Shown: positions 60,124 to 64,000 of the stretch, piece by piece
Layout: each line of letters starts with the position of its first letter
Position numbering within the stretch: the first letter of the stretch is position 1
DNA from: Spirochaetaceae bacterium
GTDB lineage: Bacteria; Spirochaetota; Spirochaetia; Treponematales; Treponemataceae
NCBI GenBank assembly: GCA_017618015.1
Contig: JAFZVC010000026.1
Coordinates: 124,001-188,000, forward strand
Length of the DNA: 64,000 nucleotides
Direction of reading: 5' to 3'
Notes under the pieces: generated by a model
What the model was told of the DNA's origin: nothing
Database searches by the model: none
Seen by the model: only the letters and a program-made list of their open reading frames with translations
Made by a program: the position numbers and the translations under genes

Positions 60124-61157
60124 TATTTTTTTACAGAATATGTTGTGGCTGTGTTATGTTCTTCCAAGTTCTCCGAGAAAGCGTGTCGTCCAGCCTGCTC
60201 GTCGATTACGCGGAAATACTTATATTTTGTTTTTGCTGGTTTTATTGCGGCATTAAGCGCGATAAGACCAGGATTGGAAATTGCTCCTGGCGGAAGTCCT
60301 TCGTATTTATAAGTATTATATGGATTATCTATTTGTGTGTCTGCTTTTGTGACAACATCTGGATGCGGTTTGCCCAATATATCCGTTATTATGTAGACAA
60401 CGGTCGCGCAAGAATAAAGTCCCATTGTGTGTCCATTCTGCCTTGTATTAAGACGGTTCGTAAAAACACTGGAGATAAGCGGAGCCTCGTCTGCCACGCG
60501 ATATTCCCGCTCGATTATTGAAGCCAACCTTACGTAATAGAATATTTCATCGGCTGTTTTGTCAGCGAATTCTGGTATTGAATCAAGTTTTTCAAAGAAG
60601 TTGTCAGCCATCGCGCGGATAACCTTGTCGGGTTTTGTTTCCGGATCAAAGTAATACGTGTCCGGGAAAAGATATCCTTCAAAACTTTGTCCAGGAATCT
60701 TGTACTCGTCAAGAAGCTTTTTGTTATAGCATTCAGAGACGAATTCATCTGATGATAAGACAACTCCGTGTTCTTCAAATAAAACAGCCATCTGACGCAA
60801 TGTATAACCTTCAGGGATGCTTACGGCGATAAAATCCTGTTTGCCGGACTCAAGAACAGAAAGAATCTCTGCGACTGACATGTCGCTCGTTATCGTGTAT
60901 ACACCTGATTTTATCCCGATTTTCTTAAACTTTGCGTAGTAATAAAATGCATCTGAAGAAAGGATTAGTCCGTCTTCTTTAAGGCTCTTTCCTACTGCAG
61001 AGACGCTTGTTCCGGAAGGAACTTTTACGCGCATAGAGATACTGTCTGCTGTTGTTGTGGCTGGTCCTAAAAGCTTTTTGACTGTAAAAAAGCCGGCAAC
61101 GGCAACGACAAGCAATAATACAAAAAAAACTATGAGTATCTTATTAAATACTTTCAT
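60123..61157 (-). CDS. mltG: Endolytic murein transglycosylase MltG
   Basis: This 344-residue enzyme cuts nascent glycan strands. One N-terminal membrane segment (residues 7-25), a LysM-like stretch (about 40-130; VSIPEGYTLRQMAVLFEE in part), then the YceG catalytic domain with FEGYLFPDTYYF, LASIIEREYR (catalytic Glu), SVFTNRLNTRQN and NPYNTYKYEGLPPGAISNPG in part. All key motifs are intact. I chose the ATG at 61157 (GGCGGAG upstream); a longer frame adds eight residues. It shares one base with the dnaG start. Confidence 0.94.
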   Translation of the reverse strand: MKVFNKILIVFFVLLLVVAVAGFFTVKKLLGPATTTADSISMRVKVPSGTSVSAVGKSLKEDGLILSSDAFYYYAKFKKIGIKSGVYTITSDMSVAEILSVLESGKQDFIAVSIPEGYTLRQMAVLFEEHGVVLSSDEFVSECYNKKLLDEYKIPGQSFEGYLFPDTYYFDPETKPDKVIRAMADNFFEKLDSIPEFADKTADEIFYYVRLASIIEREYRVADEAPLISSVFTNRLNTRQNGHTMGLYSCATVVYIITDILGKPHPDVVTKADTQIDNPYNTYKYEGLPPGAISNPGLIALNAAIKPAKTKYKYFRVIDEQAGRHAFSENLEEHNTATTYSVKK

Positions 61158-61326
61158 TAAAAAATTTCTCCGCCTCATCAATCGTCATAGAATCATAAAT
61201 ACAGTTTTGAAGATTCAGCATAAGGTTTTCAAGACAACCTGGAAGTGTCGCTTCGTTCTCTCTTAATAAAAGAACGAGAGCTTTTATCTCATCCTCTGAA
61301 AAATCATATCTGAATGTCTGTTCCAT
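61144..61326 (-). CDS. Small conserved-looking protein, 60 residues
   Basis: This protein (MEQTFRYDFSEDEIKALVLLLRENE at the start, in part) is acidic and helical with a short hydrophobic patch and no membrane segment. It overlaps mltG at its end and the hydrolase gene at its start, so it is part of a tight operon. No family recognised. It may be a small structural or regulatory protein; the tight packing supports that it is a real gene. Confidence 0.6.
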   Translation of the reverse strand: MEQTFRYDFSEDEIKALVLLLRENEATLPGCLENLMLNLQNCIYDSMTIDEAEKFFNESI

Positions 61327-62267
61327 CATATTTCTATATTTTTTCCTTCGGAAGCAATATAGACATTCATTTTTGACGTTTTTCCGATATAGTCAAGATA
61401 CCACCGGGCAGAAGACAGGATAGACTCGATTTTTCTGTCGCTATAAGTTGGATCGTGATGAAAAAGATACAAGTTTTTAACATCGCGTGCTACGGAAAAA
61501 TCGATTGTTCTGTTAAATGACGAATGGCCCCAGTTTTCTTTCTCAAAAGCTTCCTCAACTGTATACTGCGCATCAAGGATAAGGACATCTGCGCCACGGA
61601 AAAATGGTACGTCAGGGCATGAGGCAGAAAGGTCTTCCTGCCTTAGTTCGGTATCGGTCGCATAAATGAACTTACGGCCTTTATCGATAAATGAATATGC
61701 GTAAGATGAGCCTGGATGATTCATTTTTTGCCACGAAACTTCTGTTCCATCAATTGTGAAAGTCTTTGTCTCTGAAATATCGTGGAAAAACATTTTTTTC
61801 GTGCATGCATCAAGCGTTACCGGGAAATAAGGGAATTTCATCTGCTCAGAGAGATATTCTTTAATTTTGTCGCCTGGGTAATAGAAATGAATTTCAACGT
61901 TCGGATTGTAAACGGGATCGAAAAACGGAATTCCTTGTATGTGGTCCCAATGAAAATGAGACAAGAAGATATGAAAAACCTTTTTTTGTGCTTTGGCGAG
62001 TTTTTTTCCAAGGAGTCTGATGCCAGAACCAGCGTCAAGGATAAACTCCGTTCCATTGGAGTTTACCATCTCTACACATGCAGTATTCCCTCCTACGGTT
62101 GAAGTAAGTGATTCTGGAAGTTTTTGGATGAATCGCTCCCTGGAATCCGCATCTACTAAGTCGGAAGGTGATATTCGCTGAACTATAGCGGATATCTTTG
62201 ATATAAGCTGATCATAGTTTAACGGAGTCGGCAAAGAACCTCTTACACCCCAGAATTGAATAAACAT
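61326..62267 (-). CDS. Metallo-beta-lactamase-fold hydrolase
   Basis: This 313-residue protein has the MBL fold: a start FIQFWGVRGSLPTP, metal motif HFHWDH (about residue 105), GGNTACVE, later His in MNHPGSSYAY, Asp in YATDTE, and VLILDAQY. The opening WGVRGS-P and HWDHIQG phrases place it near cyclic-phosphodiesterase/PhnP-like and RNase Z-like subfamilies. Substrate unknown; it might be a nucleic acid or cyclic nucleotide. Ligand residues look complete. Confidence 0.85.
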   Translation of the reverse strand: MFIQFWGVRGSLPTPLNYDQLISKISAIVQRISPSDLVDADSRERFIQKLPESLTSTVGGNTACVEMVNSNGTEFILDAGSGIRLLGKKLAKAQKKVFHIFLSHFHWDHIQGIPFFDPVYNPNVEIHFYYPGDKIKEYLSEQMKFPYFPVTLDACTKKMFFHDISETKTFTIDGTEVSWQKMNHPGSSYAYSFIDKGRKFIYATDTELRQEDLSASCPDVPFFRGADVLILDAQYTVEEAFEKENWGHSSFNRTIDFSVARDVKNLYLFHHDPTYSDRKIESILSSARWYLDYIGKTSKMNVYIASEGKNIEI

Positions 62268-62330
62268 TTTTTAACTCCTATAAAACCGCCGTTTTTCCAA
62301 AAAATGAAATCTACAATCTATTATACACCA

Positions 62331-62789
62331 TTATTTAAAAAAATCATTCTTTCTTAGAGGGATATTTTTTTCATAGAGAAAGTTTGACTCTTCAATCTCT
62401 TCTCTTGTGTGAATTGGTCCTTTGTTTATACCGGGACATTCATGAGATTCGTTGTTCCATGCTTCTTCGGATTTTATGATAAATGACCAAAATGGATAAG
62501 TAGAACATTGTACGGGGCGTGCTTTATATACAAGGCATCCGTTTGGTTTTTGCTGGAAAATGCAGTCGTAGTTTTCTTTCTCATTAAGGCAAAGTACTTC
62601 ACTTCCGTCGTAGAACGGAACAAAACGACAGTATTTTTCGACGAAATCTTTTGGAGAAAGATTTGTAAGTTCTGTAAGCCTGTCTAAATCTTCTTGTGAA
62701 AGATAGACGAATCCTGGTTCGTCACAGCAACAGTGAGAACATTGCTGACATTCAAAATGAAGGCCATCATCGTAGAATTTCTTGGTCAT
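62331..62789 (-). CDS. YkgJ-family cysteine-cluster protein
   Basis: This 152-residue protein has the cluster motif FECQQCSHCCC near residues 13-22 and later Cys in KYCRFVPF, ENYDCIFQQKPNGCLVY and RPVQCSTYPF. These are the features of the YkgJ/UPF0153 family, which probably binds an iron-sulfur cluster or zinc. Function is not known. It starts just after a terminator that ends the tRNA transcript. Confidence 0.88.
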   Translation of the reverse strand: MTKKFYDDGLHFECQQCSHCCCDEPGFVYLSQEDLDRLTELTNLSPKDFVEKYCRFVPFYDGSEVLCLNEKENYDCIFQQKPNGCLVYKARPVQCSTYPFWSFIIKSEEAWNNESHECPGINKGPIHTREEIEESNFLYEKNIPLRKNDFFK

Positions 62790-62807
62790 ACAGTTTTCCC
62801 CATAAAC

Positions 62808-62838
62808 GAAAAAAAAAGGTGCTGAAAAATCAGCACCT
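62808..62838 (-). terminator. Terminator after tRNA-Thr/tRNA-Tyr
   Basis: Minus-strand GGTGCTG / CAGCACC is a perfect 7-bp stem with a 6-nt loop, followed by nine or more T. It lies 7 nt downstream of the tRNA-Tyr gene. Confidence 0.9.
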
Positions 62839-62844
62839 TAGAAA

Positions 62845-62926
62845 TGGGCAGAGAAGGATTCGAACCTTCGAAGGCGGAACCAACAGATTTACAGTCTGCC
62901 CCCTTTGACCACTCGGGAACCTGCCC
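62845..62926 (-). tRNA. tRNA-Tyr (GUA)
   Basis: 82-nt cloverleaf with acceptor GGGCAGG / TCTGCCC, a long variable arm typical of bacterial tRNA-Tyr, anticodon GTA in ACTGTAAATC, and TTCGAATCC in the T-arm. CCA is not encoded in full. Confidence 0.95.
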
Positions 62927-62941
62927 ATTATTCATTACTAA

Positions 62942-63015
62942 AGCCAACTTAGGGATTCGAACCCTAGACCCCGAGATTACAAATCACGTGCTCTGGCCAG
63001 CTGAGCTAAGTTGGC
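62942..63015 (-). tRNA. tRNA-Thr (UGU)
   Basis: 74-nt cloverleaf with acceptor GCCAACT / AGTTGGC, D-arm TAGCTCAGCTGG, anticodon TGT in the loop TTTGTAA, and GGTTCGAATCC in the T-arm. It lies 15 nt upstream of tRNA-Tyr in the same direction, so both share a transcript. Confidence 0.95.
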
Positions 63016-63086
63016 GTAACGAACGAATAGAACTATATACTCTTATTCTGATTTGGTCAAGAGACTTTTTTTGATTTTCATTCATT

Positions 63087-64000
63087 TTATTCGATAGTCG
63101 GTTCTACAAGACTGTCATAAAGAGGTATATATTCATTTTGGACGACGTGTTTCCATGAATATATAGCGTGTACATATTGCGCTGTATAAACAATCATTTT
63201 GTCAAATGCAGAGCTGTCTTCATGCTTTTTTTGCGCAAGCGTTACGAGCCGTGCAGAAAGTGTCTCTGCAGTATTCGGACTGAAGAGGAAGCCTGTTTCG
63301 CCGTCTTTTATCTTTTTTAGTCCGCCTGTTCCGTGAGCTACAGGTATTGTTCCGTATATAGAAGCTATAAAATCTTCAAGGCCGCACGGCTCGAAAAAAC
63401 TTGGAAGAACGATAAAATCAGAGGCTGCTACACAAAGCCGCGCGAGTGTTTTTTCGTATCCGCGCAAAAAAAGAACTTTTCCAGGGAATTGCTCAGTAAG
63501 TGTTATCTGCCTGTTCTCAAGTTCCGGATCGCCCTGCCCTGTAATTATGAACCTTGCATACGGACACTTCTCCAAAGTTTTTGGAATTGCATCAGCCCAT
63601 ATATCAATTCCCTTTTGATGAACTACTCGTCCATGATATGAAAAATAAACGCAGTCTGGTTTCGCGTCTATAAAACCAAATTGATCAATGCCCGAAGTGA
63701 TTGAGCGGATGCTTTTCTTTATCCCAAAATTTTGGGCACCTTTCGAATAATATTCCATAAAAAGGTCGCGCGACTTATATTTTCCGACAAAAATATTTTT
63801 CTCAGGCGAGAACGGAAATGGCAGCGTAGAAACAGCCGTATTTTCCGGATTATATTTTTCGTAATCTATACCGTTTGTGATTCCTTTTATATGTATTTTT
63901 TTACTTGCAAAAAGCTTGGAAAGACCGTCCGTATTCGTATCTTCTGGGTCCATAAGCTCGTCTGCGTACCAAGGAGAAACAGTCGTAAGGCAAGAATAGA
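63087..64000 (-). CDS. glgA: Glycogen synthase, C-terminal part (runs off the window)
   Basis: The frame stays open to the right edge (upstream codons read TTVSPWYADEL before the Met at 63953), so the gene begins outside the window. The visible 304 residues are the end of the N-terminal domain and the C-terminal GT-B domain of ADP-glucose glycogen synthase: GITNGIDYEKYNP, YHGRVVHQKGIDIWADAI, FIITGQGDPELE, LPSFFEPCGLEDFIASIYGT in part, and VAHGTGGLKKIKDGETGFLF in part. It adds glucose to glycogen. The FEPCGL motif with its Glu is intact. Confidence 0.93.
   Translation of the reverse strand, partial: YSCLTTVSPWYADELMDPEDTNTDGLSKLFASKKIHIKGITNGIDYEKYNPENTAVSTLPFPFSPEKNIFVGKYKSRDLFMEYYSKGAQNFGIKKSIRSITSGIDQFGFIDAKPDCVYFSYHGRVVHQKGIDIWADAIPKTLEKCPYARFIITGQGDPELENRQITLTEQFPGKVLFLRGYEKTLARLCVAASDFIVLPSFFEPCGLEDFIASIYGTIPVAHGTGGLKKIKDGETGFLFSPNTAETLSARLVTLAQKKHEDSSAFDKMIVYTAQYVHAIYSWKHVVQNEYIPLYDSLVEPTIE

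Overview
The window looks like the chromosome of a Treponema-like spirochaete. It holds one integrative conjugative element (ICE), covering the left edge to about 37.1-37.35 kb, next to a conserved housekeeping block (about 37.4-64 kb). The host call is an inference from the mreBCD / PBP2 / rodA / radical-SAM cluster, the zinc-ribbon / rnpB / TPR and rpoD-dnaG neighbourhoods, and the protein style; no 16S gene is present. The left end of the ICE lies outside the window.

ICE, left part (1-2.7 kb): an AbiE-type pair, a RelBE-type toxin-antitoxin pair with a clear promoter/operator, and small genes of unknown role. ICE, transfer region (2.7-27.8 kb, all minus strand): a VirB/Trb-type type IV secretion system in the order relaxase, VirB8, VirB9, VirB10, two very large Ig-like (BIG2-type) lipoproteins, VirD4, a ribbon-helix-helix-like protein, VirB11, VirB2, VirB3, VirB4, VirB5, VirB6. 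A repeat-rich, gene-free stretch upstream of the relaxase (28.03-28.19 kb) is a good oriT candidate. ICE, right part (28.2-37.1 kb): a zinc-ribbon protein, a membrane-anchored single Ig-like domain protein, a BrnA-like antitoxin, topoisomerase III, a possible structured RNA, two proteins with different nuclease-like heads on a nearly identical tail, an HNH protein, a tyrosine recombinase and several unknowns.

Three cis-acting patterns tie the ICE together. (1) A near-perfect palindrome, consensus TTGTCGCAANNTTGCGACAA, occurs 14 times between 2.4 and 34.9 kb; eight copies sit just upstream of a ribosome binding site, and I saw none in the right-hand 27 kb. (2) The promoters of virD4, virB8 and topB share the 12-mer CTCCGTCTGCCC downstream of well-formed -35/-10 boxes, which suggests co-regulation. 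(3) A 258-bp segment (protein tail, stop codon and palindrome) is duplicated behind the two nuclease-like heads.

Housekeeping block (all minus strand): an operon for the whole shikimate pathway plus the Phe and Tyr branches (aroF, tyrA, aroB, aroA, aroC, pheA, an aroE-aroK fusion, aroQ). It is preceded by a short Phe/Tyr-rich reading frame and a terminator that together look like a leader-peptide attenuator. Further right come the radical-SAM protein, rodA, mrdA (PBP2), mreD, mreC, mreB, a TPR protein, rnpB, a coiled-coil zinc-ribbon protein, rpoD, dnaG, mltG, a small protein, a metallo-beta-lactamase-fold hydrolase, a YkgJ-like cysteine-cluster protein, tRNA-Tyr, tRNA-Thr and a partial glycogen synthase that runs off the right edge.
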